Below, piece by piece: positions 48,211 to 61,414 of a DNA stretch of 64,000 nucleotides (position 1 is its first letter; the number at the start of each line of letters is the position of its first letter). The notes beneath the pieces were generated by a model. It had not been told where the DNA came from. It made no database searches and worked only from the letters and a program-made list of their open reading frames with translations. The stretch lies in the NCBI GenBank assembly GCA_003254925.1, contig QANZ01053924.1, forward strand, positions 117,152 through 181,151. Reading direction: 5' to 3'. Source of the stretch: Chamaecrista fasciculata. Taxonomy: Eukaryota > Streptophyta > Magnoliopsida > Fabales > Fabaceae. Both the position numbers and the translations under genes were made by a program.

Positions 48211-48572
48211 TAGTTTAATGCTAAAAAATAATAATAAAAAAAAAAGATAATCTTTTTAATCAATCTTAAATCTTCCTTCAAATTGTCATCCTTATTTCTT
48301 ATGATTACTTGCTATATGCAACACACCATGAAGAGAGTGAAAGACACGCGCTGGCTTGAGATATCCACGTGTCGAGCACGAATTCTCCCGTCTTATGGTA
48401 TGGCACGTAGTCCACTAATGCGTGTGTTTGAAATACACGCGCTATCCCAGCGCGTGCGAATTCAAGTCATCGGATCCAACTGAAAACAAACCAATTTTCT
48501 GGGTCCTGGCTTCATCTCATCCACTCGCCGGTGACCCACACGTCTCTTCCGACCACTGAACCTATCGGCATA

Positions 48573-48580
48573 TGACGTCA
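48573..48580 (+). promoter_or_regulatory. TGACGTCA palindrome upstream of the TGA bZIP gene
   Basis: A perfect TGACGTCA, the classical TGA/CRE bZIP binding palindrome. It lies about 1.2 kb upstream of the probable 5' UTR exon and 2.5 kb upstream of the ATG. A CACGTG G-box occurs at 48366-48371. Autoregulation is possible but is only an inference. Confidence 0.35.
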
Positions 48581-48861
48581 CCCACCATATCTACCTGGTG
48601 CGCAATATCAGGCGTAGTGGAAATATGACCATGACTGCTTCGTTTACATTATTCGTTCATTCCTTCATTCATTTCATTATTGTCAATTCCTTCCTTGACT
48701 CTCTGTTTACCCATACAACGACGCGCACAAAATTAAAATTAAATAATAATAATAAGAGAACCAATCTCATGATTGTTCAATTATACATTATTATTTATAA
48801 TAGTATCATTTTCGAAAAAAGAAACGCTGACCTTAAATTATAATAATAATAATAATAATAA

Positions 48862-49713
48862 GAGAAAAGCTACTACTCCCTCCGTTCCTGAATAACTGCT
48901 TTTTTGAAGAACTTTTTTTATTCCAAAATATCTGATGTTTTATAACTTCAAGAGAACATTAATTATTCTTTTACCATTCTATCCCTATTAAATATAGTAG
49001 AGTCATAAATGAATAAACATTTTCCAAGTAATTTAATAGGGATAGTTTAGTCTTTTTACCTCATTTTTGTCTTCATTCTAGGTGAGCTAATCATTTCCTT
49101 GGTCTGTGTATATTTACCTTAAACATCAGATATATAGGAACGGAGGGAGTATTTTTTTTTTTGGCCAACGAGAAAAGCTACTATTTGGTCATTCTTTTTT
49201 CATAGTTTCAACTATTTAGTCTTTGTATTTTTGAAATAGACTATTTGATCCTTAAAAAATTACAAATGTCAACTCGTTAATCCCTATATCATATCTCTGT
49301 TACCGACACATATGACTTAGCCGTTAAGTGCACATGTAACACGTTAAATACCACATATTTAACTATTTGGAACCACCTAGGATTTGAGATTTGGGGACGC
49401 TTTAATAGTTTATGCTTTATAGAAGCTTCACGTATAATATAAATATTTGAGTCTGATTAATTTTAGGCCGATTTTATTATGTTTGCTGGTCCGGTTCGAT
49501 TGATTTAGATTGACTAGGATGCGAAAATGGTATTTAACATTGCTACATAAGCATTTAACGTTCACGTCTTCAAGTAATTTAACGAATTCTAATCGAGGGA
49601 CTAAATAGTTGACGATTATAATAAATGAGGGACTGAATAGTCTATTTCAATAAATAAGGAACCAAATTGTTCACTCAGAAAAAAAAAAAAAAGACCAAAT
49701 AGTAGGTTTCCTC
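48862..49713. mobile_element. MULE-like element with nested Stowaway
   Basis: The outer ends GAGAAAAGCTACTA (48862) and ...TAGTAGGTTTCCTC (49713) are imperfect inverted repeats. TAATAATAA flanks both sides (48853-48861, 49714-49722), though the left copy lies in a TAA microsatellite. GAGAAAAGCTACTA occurs twice at the left, at 48862 and again at 49170, with a Stowaway element between. The arms carry GACTATTTGATCC / GGACTGAATAGTC. Confidence 0.5.
48876..49149. mobile_element. Stowaway-type MITE
   Basis: 274 bp with perfect 13-bp termini CTCCCTCCGTTCC / GGAACGGAGGGAG and a TA duplication on each side (48874-48875, 49150-49151). These are the hallmark termini of Stowaway (Tc1/mariner) MITEs. 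There is no coding capacity. Confidence 0.92.
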
Positions 49714-49749
49714 TAATAATAATTGCTGTAATATCACCGCAACAATGAG

Positions 49750-49977
49750 AATAAAATTAAAAAGTTTGAGTGTCTCTGAGTCTTGCGTCTTTGAGTCTCA
49801 CTCTCTTTCGTTTCGAGCTGCCTTGTGTTCCTCAATGGCTCAATCGATTAGGGTTTCGTGAGCGATTGCGTAGCGTTTTTGTTGCGAGTTTTTTCGCTCT
49901 GATTGTTTTGGCGCTTATAGAGTTACGTTGGCGAGATTTGAGCGGGAAAAGCTACTGAAAGTAACTTTTGACTGAAG
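49750..49977 (+). other. Probable 5' UTR exon of the TGA gene
   Basis: A GC-balanced, CT-rich stretch ending CTGAAG|GTACGG, a plausible donor. An acceptor ACAG lies at about 51031-51034 just before the coding exon at 51102. This is inferred from composition and splice signals only. Confidence 0.35.
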
Positions 49978-51101
49978 GTACGGTTTGTTATTCCGTTCTC
50001 ATTTCTATATTATTATAGAGCTGAAATCGGAGGAAATCGAGGAAGTGGATATATACGAATCAAAGTCTTGATGTAATTGGCTAATTGCCAAGGAAATCTG
50101 ACATTGATGCTTTATTTGTTGTCTTGACTCTTGAAGTAGTTGCTTATGCGCTTTCTATTTATGTTCATATGCTGTTTCCTTCCTCTAATTTCTGTTTTAT
50201 CTTTTAAACTGTGTCGGATTGGAATGTTTTGGATGTTGGATCCAAGTATGAAGCTAGCTCAGAAGACGATTTTCTAGATTCTGTTGTATTAGTGTTATTA
50301 AAGGAAACAAATAAAGCTTCGTTAAAAAGGAAACAAATAAAGCATGGATCGGTCAAAAGCAGTATGTGTATACATGCTACCTTTATACGTGTGTAGTATC
50401 TGGATTTATATTGAAAATGAAAAATAACTGTCTCTCCAGGATCTTACTATTCAGTATTTTCCACTCCTCGTCATACTCTGACTCTGGAACATCTGAAAAG
50501 CCTAAGTTCTACTATTTTACATCTCTTGCTCACGAGATTGTCTTCTGATTTCAATGGCACAGCTATATGGGCCTCTTATCCTTGTTAGATACTGATACTA
50601 TTTTCTGACTTCAATGTCTTCCGTTTTTTTTTGTTTTTTCCTGAATGGAACATACGAGATATCACACTCTAGAAGTTTTTCTCTGTCTTACCTACCAAGT
50701 TTATCTGTTTTGTATTGTCCTTAGGTCGATGATTCTTTGTGATAAATGTTATTTTTCTTTTGGGAGTCATCTTATGACTTGTATTGTGTATTACCACTAG
50801 ATTGCTTTTACTGCATTCTTATGTCACAAAGAATCATCTGAAGATAACATCTGAAGATTAATTTTCTTCTCTGTTCAATGTTATATCTGTATAATAAAGC
50901 CATGTCAGTCCACAAATGTAAATGGTAAACCGGTTCTATCTGTTTTGTTTTTTATGGATTTTTATTATTACCGTTTAAGTGAACCTAGCTTTTATGTTTG
51001 ATTAACATTAATGCAATTTGTTTACTCTTAACAGCAGTTTGTTATATTAATTATATGTGTCAAATGCTGATTGAATTGCTGCATTAATCAATGCAAAGAG
51101 C

Positions 51102-54100
51102 ATGAATTCTCCATCTGCACAGTTTGTTTCTACAAGAAGGATGGGTGTATATGATCCTATCCAACAGATTAGTATGTGGGAAGAAAACTTCAAAAGTAAT
51201 TGTAATTTAAGTGCATCTGTGCCCATAATTGGTGAGGCAGACGTGAAGTTAGATAACCAGGTGCAACTTCAAAAACTTATGCTTATATTTTTTGGAAAAT
51301 GAAAATGCTTATTCTGCCTATTAAGAAAATTAATTTGTGTTAATAGTCAGAGGATGCTTCCCTTGGAATGCTCGGAATTCCTAAAAATTATGACGAAGAA
51401 GCTAATAAATCCTTTGAAAAGGTAAGAGCATGTAATGCAAACACTTTACCTATCCCTCTCCTCACCTAAACTTAAAAAGAAATAGGGAAGTTTATCAATT
51501 AAATTTCTTTGTTTCTTAGCTTCACAAGAAGTTTCTTTGAGCGGGAGGTTTATTTAGTAACTAGCGCTAGCAGTAGAGATATTGTCATTTTGAAGTTTCA
51601 AAGCTCATTTTTATTGTGTTGTTTAATGTTAGTGATGTTTTGGCACATGGGAGGGAGGATATTCATACTTTTTTCGTTTTTTTTTTCTTTTTTACAACTG
51701 AAAGCATGCTAGACTCACCTCTTTTGGATTCTGTAACGAATTAACGCATAATTCAAAACACAATATCCTTCACTTCTAGCTTTTGAGTGTCTGGCATGCA
51801 TTCATACTTTCCATATTTCTGTTTGATGCTTACACGGAAACTGAGATTGGAAAATAAGATTATAAAAAATGCAGATACAAAGACGTCTAGCGCAAAATCG
51901 AGAGGCTGCTCGTAAGAGCCGTTTGAGGAAAAAGGTTTGAACACTTCTGCATTGAAAGATGTGATAAATGTAAAACGTTTTAAGATATTTGCATGAAATT
52001 TTATTAGATCTCTGATATTTGCCAACAGGCCTATGTTCAACAATTAGAATCAAGTCGTTTGAAGCTCGTCAAGTTAGAGCAAGAGCTCGACCGTGCAAGA
52101 CAACAGGTGCAGAGAGTAAAAGCTCCACTTATGACTTTTGCAGTACAACACCTTTATTAGGTCAATATCTGTTTATTTATCTTTTAACTCTTCTGACAAC
52201 AAACTGCAGGGATCGTTTATAGGTAGTGGATTGGATTCTGATAATCTTGTATTTGCTGGATCTGTAAATTCAGGTCTGTTTGTTATTATATTGCAAAAAA
52301 TTGATAAGTTATTGCTCTTGACTTTTGCTATTTCTTCTCCTTTATACATATCTTGGAAATAAAATAATGTTTTTATTTTTTAAAAAGATAATTTTGTTCT
52401 GTGGGCAAATCACTTACATGGTTGCTGCTTCCAAAGTTAGATTGTCTAATCTAGTACCAAAAATCCTTTATTTTTTCTTGTTATAAAGTCCCGTAGTTAC
52501 TATAATTTGTTGGCTTACATTACTCAGATGTTGTATGAAACTCTGTTAGTGAATCCAAAAGTTGCCAACTAAGTAGGTATAAGTTGGAAATAAGCCTCAT
52601 ATTGAACCCTATGTGCACCTTTATCTGAAGTCTAAGCACAACCCTTAATTTGTTTAGAATAATTTAAAAATTTGCTATGAGCTTTGCTTAGTTATTTACA
52701 GTTGATATATACTGAGGCCTGGATTTTCTTGAGTATGTTTTTCTTCTTGTATTATACACTTTGTTTTCCAATTAATTCTTGCTTTCTAAAAGACTCAAAC
52801 AAACTACTCTGCAGGCATTACAACCTTTGAGATGGAGTATGGGCATTGGGTAGAAAAGCAAAATAGACAAATTTGTGAGCTAAGAACTGCTTTAAATGCT
52901 CATATTAGTGACACTGAACTCAGGATACTTGTAGATGATATCATGAAACACTATTCTGAACTCTTCCGCATGAAATCTGCTGCTGCAAAAGTCGATGTTT
53001 TCTATGTTTTGTTTGGCATGTGGAAAACAACAGCTGAACGGTTTTTCTTGTGGATCGGAGGATTCCGCCCGTCTGCACTTCTGAAGGTGATGCCTGATAT
53101 CTAGGCAAATGAATGTAGTTTAGAATTTTATTGACAGAATATGTAGGATCTAAATTTGATTTGTTCTCAATGGACTATGATGTTTCCCATCATCTTTTTG
53201 GGTTCTTTTTTTTTTTTTTGAGTAGTGAACAAGACTCTGTATGTGAACAAAATTCTAAACTAGTAGGGACATATAGAATAGTTAGTTGAGATATGCCTAA
53301 GTGATGGGATTTTTGTTCACCTTCTTTGTATAGTAGTGAACAAAAATCCCATCATCTACTGAGATACTTCGAGTACTTAAAATGGCTATTACTCAGTGAT
53401 TGTTCTACAAAGCAGGGACATTTTGTTTACTGGACTACATGATTGAAATGGGATATTTTGTGTTATCATATTCTATGATATTGTAGTCATACTAGAAACG
53501 ATAGGATTAGAAATGAGTAAGTGAGAAAGTTGGAGCAGCACCTAATATAGAATAGTTAGTTGAGATATGCCTAAGTGATTTGGTCATATACAAAGAAGGC
53601 TGACTCTGTATGTGGAGTTGATCATATGAAAGATAACCCAATAATTAGAGATGAGGAAGATAAAAGAAAACAAAAGGAAAAACTGTTTAGAAGAATTTAA
53701 GTATTAATAACCTACCCATAGAAATGTGTAATAATAGAACATGTCAATTTATCTATATAATCGACCTTACATAGTGAAAAAAAAAGGGTTTTTGTTGTTG
53801 TTGTTGTATTCTATGATTTTCTGACCTTGTAACATACATATGATGCCATACATGTTGACAAATTTATTGTAACTGCAGGTTCTAGTCCCTTTGATCGAAC
53901 CCTTGACAGAGCAACAACGATTGGACGTTTATAACCTTGGACAATCATGCCAGCAAGCAGAAGATGCACTTTCACAAGGTAGGGACAAACTTCAGCAAAT
54001 ACTTGCTGAAACTGTCGCAGGTGGACAAATGGTGGATGGAACTTATATTCCACAAATGGCTATTGCAGTGGAGAAGTTCGAAGCTCTGGTGAGCTTTGTA

Positions 54101-55359
54101 AATCAGGTAATGAACTGAACTCCAGTTTCTTGATAACCTATACTTTTCATTTTTATAAAATTTTCCTTTTCATTCTACGTCATCAACCAAGCATACTTGA
54201 ACTTCGTATGTATGTGTTTTGCCGAGAGAAGTGCTACATGTTTGGGTGGCGCTACCTACGTCTAAAAAAAAGGAAGAGCCTAAAATGTACATAACTTTTT
54301 AAAATTTACTTATCCTGTGAAAAATTCTCGTGATTAGACTTCGCGAAATTTTGATTTTTTTCAAAAGATTCATTTCGTTAAGATTTTTATTTTTTAAAAA
54401 AATCAAGTTTTTTATTTATAATTTATGATTGTTATTATATTTTATATTGATAAAAAATTAAATTCAACTATAGTTATGATTAATAATAGTAAAAGAATTG
54501 AAAATTTTAATAAAATAGATTATTTGCACATAATCAAAACTTCAAGGGTTTTTTATGTCACTTTTCAAAGTTTAAATACTTTTTTGTATAACAACTAAAG
54601 TCCAGAGATTTTTATGCAATTTACNTTATTTATTTATTTTCAATATATAATTTAATATGCATCTAACGTCAATATATCAAGGCAAAAAAAAGCAACAATA
54701 ATAAAATTATAAAGAAACTATTTTTTTAATAAAAATATTATCAAAAGTTGTTATTTGTACAAATCAAAAGTCTAGAAAATCTTTTATAATTTTTCAAAAC
54801 TTATGGAGTTTTTACACAATAGCTAAAGTTAATGGGATTTTCTACATTTTAGCCTTTTTGTATTTTAAGGAAAGAATGAATGACCTAGGAAGCTAACTAT
54901 ATAACTTGAGTGCGTTTTTTTATAAACCATATGAGCTTCTGAAAGCATTTTGACGCTTTATCTTAGCTCTTCAGAAGGAGAAAAACTTACTTCAACGTTT
55001 TTCAATCAATATTTAACACGTGACGAAAATTTTATGTATGACTAATTATTATAAAAAGAAAATATCAAAAACATATTTTTGTACGATCAATTAGGAGAGA
55101 GATTGTAAATTAAGCTTGGAGAAATCTTATAGTCAAAATATATATAAAAAAAAATTAATTAAATTTTTTCCTTTCAAAAAGTTTAACTAATTTTCATGTG
55201 GAACAGGCTGACCATCTTCGGCAGGAAACCTTGCAGCAAATGTTTAGAATCCTTACAATCCGTCAGGCAGCTCGATCGCTGCTTGCTTTGGGGGAATATT
55301 TCCAACGCTTGCGGGCATTGAGCTCACTTTGGGCTAATCGTCCTCATGAACCTGCTTAA
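51102..55359 (+). CDS. TGA-type bZIP transcription factor, TGA1/TGA4 clade
   Basis: Eight coding exons: 51102-51260, 51347-51421, 51875-51934, 52029-52106, 52210-52273, 52815-53086, 53879-54106 and 55207-55359. They give 362 residues in one frame, close to the family's usual length. The N-terminus MNSPSAQFVSTRRMGVYDP is of clade-I type. The bZIP domain reads IQRRLAQNREAARKSRLRKK (residues 79-98) followed by the zipper AYVQQLESSRLKLVKLEQEL. The DOG1/TGA dimerisation region starts at FEMEYGHWVEKQNRQICELR and continues through ERFFLWIGGFRPSALLK, GEYFQRLRALSSLWANR. Known of the family: TGA factors bind TGACG (as-1) elements, interact with NPR1-type co-activators and regulate defence and nitrate responses. 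Oddity: residue 254 is Tyr where TGA1/TGA4 carry the first redox Cys; the second (Cys260 here) is kept. The last intron (1.1 kb) is filled with AT-rich DNA and an N at 54625. Confidence 0.93.
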
Positions 55360-56309
55360 TTAGTCTTAAAATCACAATACAAATGTGTAATCTCCTGAAT
55401 AACATGAGAGTGGCCTGTGCTTCCTGCAACGCAAATCTGAAAGTGTCTTCCTCTTAAAGACCACGAAAGAATGTGCCAGGTGTGGTCAAGGGTACTCCCA
55501 TTTTTCCAGCAGCCTTTGCTTTATGGAGAAGTTGTATATATGATTCATGATTGGCTACTATGTAAAAATTGATAATGTAAAGAAATTTATATCGAAAGCT
55601 AGGTGGTGTTGTCTAGATGAAATATTTATATGTAAAATAAGTATATTTTAATTGGCAATGGAGAAGTAAATCTAAGTTGAAAATATGTGTTTTGACTTTT
55701 GAGAACAAATCTACTCCTCGTAGACATTATATGGCTTTTTGTCTGTAACGATCTTTAAGCGGACTTATTTGCTTCAGTCTTTTTTTCTTTGGGGTCTCTC
55801 TACAATGGATGCAATGCATGTGTTCCTGTTCATTACGCAGAGGTCATTATATTATGCTGAAGTGAAGACTCTGTAAGTTCCGTTTTACAATGCAACAATT
55901 GTAGGATGACATGTCCATTTAACACCTATTTGGATCGTATTATTGAATGAGTTCCTAGTTGGCCAATAAACTACCTATTAGGCAATAATGCACTGCGTAA
56001 TTAATCAACCAGTTTACCCAAGAAATTATTTTTTTGTACAGGATTTCGTCGTGTAAACCGTGAATAAAGCTACTTTCGGTGTAATGCAGCTTGTAGATGT
56101 CATGGACACCAGTCCACTTTAACAATTGAGATAATCTAAAATTATATACAAGAAAGCAATCCACTTTATAATGGACTGGGCATTGCATAAGTTTTATCTG
56201 TGAAATATGTAAACTGGACACGTATCTTTTCATATAGAAATTTGGCCCAATAGTCCAGGTGTTCATAGGTTAGTTAATACCTAACCATCGCGGCTCAAGG
56301 CAGAGCTTC

Positions 56310-59300
56310 TCACAACTTTGTTATGGCATAGTCCAAGGCATCCACAACAAAATCTGCATATTGGAAAACCAGTAAATGAAATCACATTGTGGTCTCAAAA
56401 GACATCAATAATGAATTAGTTGAAGATAGCTCAGAAAAAAGAATAATACCTGCGTCGTCTTTGGTAAAACACATTGGTGGCTTAATCCTTAAAACATTTC
56501 CATGCAGTCCTCCTTTCCCAACTAAAACGCCAAGCTCTTCAATTCAAAAGCAAGTAAATGGTTATTATGTTTGGAAGACAAATTGGAGGACGATCATCTA
56601 TATAAAATAGTCATTTTGGGTTGGTTTGTATGACTTGGTACCTCTGAGTTTTTCAAATAAAATTGCAGTTTCAGTCTTGGCAGGTGTCTTCTCTTTTCGA
56701 TCAGTAACAAATTCTGTCCCCACCATTAAACCTCTTCCTCTCACATCTCCAATGACTGGCATCAAATATAACATTTATGAGAATATAATACAGCCATAAA
56801 ATTTCAGCAACGTGAAAAACACTCACGTGCATAACACATAAAATGCAAGTGCATACTGACTCTAAGATATCAGTCCCCAGACTAAACTTGAGCCACTAAG
56901 GTCCCTCATGCTAAGTTTAAGCCTCTATGGAATCAAGCATATATTTAAATTGATGTAAATGTGACAAAAGAAAAGGATTAAGAAAAAAAAACAAAAGAAT
57001 TAATGCAGGGATGTTAAATTCAAGAATTACATACTTTCATGTTTTTGCATAAGAGATCTCAATCGCTCCAGCATGTGAGATCCAACAACATCACAATGGG
57101 ATTGACGCTTCTCCTTGTCAAGAACCTGAAGCACTGCATGTCCCCCAGCAGAACATACAGGGTTTCCACCAAAAGTATTAAATTGAATCTTTTGGGCCAT
57201 AACACTAGCAATTTCTGGAGTTGTAACTACAGCTCCTAGAGGCAAACCATTTCCAATACCCTGATACAATAAAAGCAAGATACAATTAAGTGAATGTGCA
57301 AGATATTGAAGGCACAAAAAGGCAATTCATCAATATCAGTCCTTAAGTAAACCGACAAAATCAGGCTCAAAACAACACAGTTAATATCACAACGAACAAA
57401 TGATGTTGCAATTCAAGTGGATTATTGAAGTGCCAAGATCTACAGGAATTAGTAAAAGATATGACAGTAATGACCTTGGCCATGGTAACTATATCAGGAA
57501 TGACACCCTGAGTTTCAAATCCCCAATAATGGCTTCCTGTTCGACCAAACCCAGTCTGCACTTCATCAGCTATGCAGACGCCACCTGCCTTGTGAATAAT
57601 ATCGTATACTAGTTTCAAGTATCCTGGTGCAAGTTCAACTGCTCCTCCAACTCCCTATCAAGTCATGAAGAAAATGTGAAGAGAAAAACCAGACCAAGAG
57701 GGGTCTTGAATATTAATTTGAACATTAAATATGGTCACTTATATGAACCTGAATTGTTTCAGCTATAAATCCAGCAACATTTCCTGAAGTACCATAGGTA
57801 ATGTGATCTTGTACCTCTCTGGCATAACTACTAGCATCTGAGCCAAAGACCCCACGGTATGGGTCTGGATTCATCACATGATGAATTTCACCCTAAAAAA
57901 GTTTGAAATATTGATAAGAACAACTGATGTATCATGATCATTTATATAAAAATGAATAGTGCATTCACAACTGTATATCTTCAATTAAACTAGTAATGAC
58001 GAAATTTTTTAAAAAAAAAAAACGAGCCAGCCTGATCTTTTGGATAAACACATTGTAAATTTGGTTCTTGAGCTATGGAGACAGGAACATTCAAGAATCA
58101 AGGAAAGTTAATGAGGAAAAATATCAAGGTTACACCGCCATGGTTAGCGGTACTTGTATACCAGCTGATGTTCAGAATGAACTTTGACTGTGCCATGTAA
58201 AATTAATCAAACATTAGAGATCTTGTGACCTATTATATGGACATACCTCTGGTATTGGGTATTTCCACGTGTTCAGAGCAGTTAGCCCAATTGTACTAGA
58301 ACTTCCTCCATGATATGCATTCCTCAAAGAAATCATACCAAGATTGCCAGTATATAAACGGGCCATCAGCATGGCTAATTCATTTGCTTCTGAACCAGAA
58401 TTTACGAAATAAACCACCTGTAATTTACATTTGTTTATTTGATAATTATGCATTTATGCTTCACATTAAATATAATCAAGAACACAAAAAAATTGAACAT
58501 AGCATTTCACCAAGGAGTGCCTTAGCAGAAAGGCTCCTCCTCCTCCTCCTCCTCCTCCTCCTCCTCCTCCTCATCCCTTCCTTTCATTCACTAAAAAAGT
58601 AAAATCTTTCGAGATGGAAGAAGTAAAACAAAGTTTGATGACATGAAGAAACTGTTGCTATTTTGGAACCATACATATATTTCACTATCAGGGATGACTG
58701 TTAGAGTCTTAGAGACATGAAGTTCCAAAAGAAATGGGGATTATGGAATCATATTGCCTTCACTATCCATTTCTACCACTGGTTTTCACTTTCACTATTT
58801 AGAAATAGGAATTAAACATAAATAAGGAAGAGAAAGTTGACCTTCAGGTTTCCAGGCATTTTCGATGCCAATGCCTCAGCAAAATCAGCTATTGCATGAT
58901 GTAAATATATAGTTGTAGCATGCTGCAGAAGTTTACTCTGCTCCACTATAGCATTCAAAACTTCAGGATGGCAATGTCCACAAGAAACAGTAACTATTCC
59001 AGCAAAGGCATCAAGATACCGCCTGCCACTCTCATCAAACAGATATTGCATTTTTCCTTCGACAATGTTGAGCTATAAGTAAGATTAGAGTTTAAATTAG
59101 ACATATAAAGCATATAATCAAAGAGCAAGGAGAGAAGACTGAAAAAGTGCGCAAAGTTTACACAGTATACAATTAAGGGTTTGGAGGAACAGGAACCAGA
59201 ATGCATCCATATCTTACTAGGCATTGGCAAAAAATAATAACAGCTGAGGTCATGATGAACCACAATAGAAAAATAAATAAAAATTTATATAGGTCAGGAG

Positions 59301-60235
59301 ATCAGATCACACTAAAATCTTGATAGAATACTTACTGTTAAGTGCAGAACAAAAACTCATAGCAAAAACCGATACATCATCAAGTCTATAATAAAAAATG
59401 CGTTGAGTGATGAAAGGTACAGTGGACTTGCATGCATAAATCGTCTACAAGCTCACTAAATCAGACAGTGAGATTGTCCAAAACATCAGCTCGCTTAAAT
59501 TGTCCCTATGTAGCCAAGCTAAGAAACTCCGATGCTAATGGTAAAGAAAGAAAGCAAACAACGAATCCACTCACTCAACAAAGAAAATTTTCACATGATA
59601 GGAGTATTGCAGGAGTATGTTAAACTTCTCTGATTTGGTCCTCAACTCTGTTCTGTTTCATCAATTATCAGTTACTATATTAGCGTTCACTTGAAATTCC
59701 ATAGCATCGACATGCGGTAGATTAGAGAACAAAAACTGCGCTACATTGTACAAATCAGACGGCACAAACAATGAAAATGAAAATGAAAGTGTACAGATCA
59801 AGAAACTAAACCACCAAAATGTAGATACACGCACAAACACAGAGAAGAAAACAACTGGAATAGTATTGATTACTTCTCCATTGGATTCTCAGCACAAGCA
59901 GAAAAAGCAAAAACAACAAACAGAAAGATCGATTAGGTTTGTTTCCAATTTTAGAGACTCACAGGTTTCTGATAGTAGTGGAATATGGAAGGACCTAAGA
60001 ATTTCTTCCGTTTAGCGAAAACTTCATCGGCCGATGGTCCTTTATACGGCTTTGGAGTGTAATCAAATGGCGGAAGCTGAGGCGTTCCGGTAAAATCGGT
60101 GGCCGCGACGGAAGTGCTGAAAGAAGAAGAAGAAGAAGGAACTGTACTGAAAGCACCGCAGAGAGAAAGGCCATAGCGAACGGAGTTGGATTTCGCGATG
60201 GCTTTCTTCAGTAGCCATTGCAATTGCAAAGCCAT
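56310..60235 (-). CDS. AGT2: Alanine--glyoxylate aminotransferase 2 homologue, mitochondrial (class-III aminotransferase)
   Basis: Nine exons on the minus strand: 60235-59963, 59072-58842, 58417-58247, 57892-57749, 57654-57475, 57260-57035, 56755-56642, 56536-56450 and 56353-56310. They give 489 residues in one frame. The N-terminus is rich in Arg/Ser/Ala without acidic residues, fitting a mitochondrial presequence. Class-III PLP aminotransferase motifs occur in order: [58 protein letters not shown], and TMAKGIGNG with the PLP Lys at 333. [13 protein letters not shown] and [11 protein letters not shown] follow. Known of the family: these enzymes use alanine and glyoxylate or beta-amino acids (photorespiration-related or pyrimidine catabolism). 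The sequence is closest in my recollection to Arabidopsis AGT2. An in-frame ATG 39 bases upstream (60274) could give a 502-residue form with a different leader. Confidence 0.92.
58543..58572 (+). repeat. (TCC)n microsatellite in intron 2 of the aminotransferase gene
   Basis: About ten TCC units lie in the second intron, outside both exons. Length is likely polymorphic. Confidence 0.9.
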
Positions 60236-61414
60236 GGCCGATCGGATTCTGAGATTGAGAATTTGAGATTTCACTTCTCAGTAGAAGAAGACGCAACGCA
60301 AGTGACTTTCTGAACCTTGGTGATGAATTGAATGCTGATAGATATTATTAATAACGACGTGTTTGGCTTTACGGAATGGAATCTCAGGGATGATGTCCTT
60401 ATTGGAAATAAATATTTGTTTATTAATATTAAATAATATTTACACAATATATGGATATGTAAAGATATGGTTTGATACTTTGATTTTGCTCAGAGACCTA
60501 CCCATTGAAAAATGTCATCATTGTAAATAAATTAGATTATCGTAAAGAAAACCAACTTTTTTTCTGCATGTGCACGAAAATGTGTATTTACAAATGTGTA
60601 AAATAATGTATCTGTATGTTATTAAGAATAAGATAATAGGAATCGTAAAAAACAGTCTCACGCAAGCTCTCCTCTTCCTCGGTGGTTTTCTCCCGTTTTT
60701 CATCTTTAATTTTCTTCTTCATCTTCTTTGATTTTTAAGGAGGGATTGTATTAATTGCAATCTACTGTTTCTCTTTTTTTAAGTTTTTTTATTTTAATAA
60801 TTAAGATCTTTTGTTCCCCAAGCTTTGTGGTGGTTATGTCCAGATCTTTCTGGTATTAATCTTTTTTTGTGAAAGATTTTATTCAAAAACAAGATCTTGA
60901 CTCAGATCCGAGCATATATGTCGAGAAACATTTAATATTTTCACAAATTTATGGAGAAGTCTATAGCATCTACATTTGGAAGGAACGCTGTTTTTCTGAT
61001 ATGCAGAGAGTTGTTTCATGGTAAACACTTCGTTGGCAACACCAAGATCGGTGATGTTTTTTATCCCGAAGATAGGATCAGTTGTACTTTAATTTGTTTT
61101 TGTAGTTCAACAATGTTTACAAATTGTTCTTCTTCTGTATTATTAGGTTGTAGTTATTTGACCGATTGTAAGTGCCGTCTGGCTTTTCTATAATATGATT
61201 TGACATCATGCTTTTAAAAAAAAAAAAGAATAAAATAACTATTAAGCGCGCGGAGAGAAGTTTAATAAAAAAATTGAATTTAAAATTTGAAAATATAATT
61301 ATGTAACTCGAATGAAATTATGTAATTTTTATTTAAATCATTAAAAAAAATATAAAAAAAATAAGGGTTTTTCTATCATGTGCCCTAAGGGCGCATGATA
61401 AGCATTTATTACCA
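60236..61414. other. Upstream region of the aminotransferase gene, no gene seen
   Basis: Bases 60236-60340 would hold the 5' UTR/promoter of the aminotransferase gene. The rest is AT-rich. A moderately long frame at 60951-61193 has no recognisable motif and I do not call it. Confidence 0.45.
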
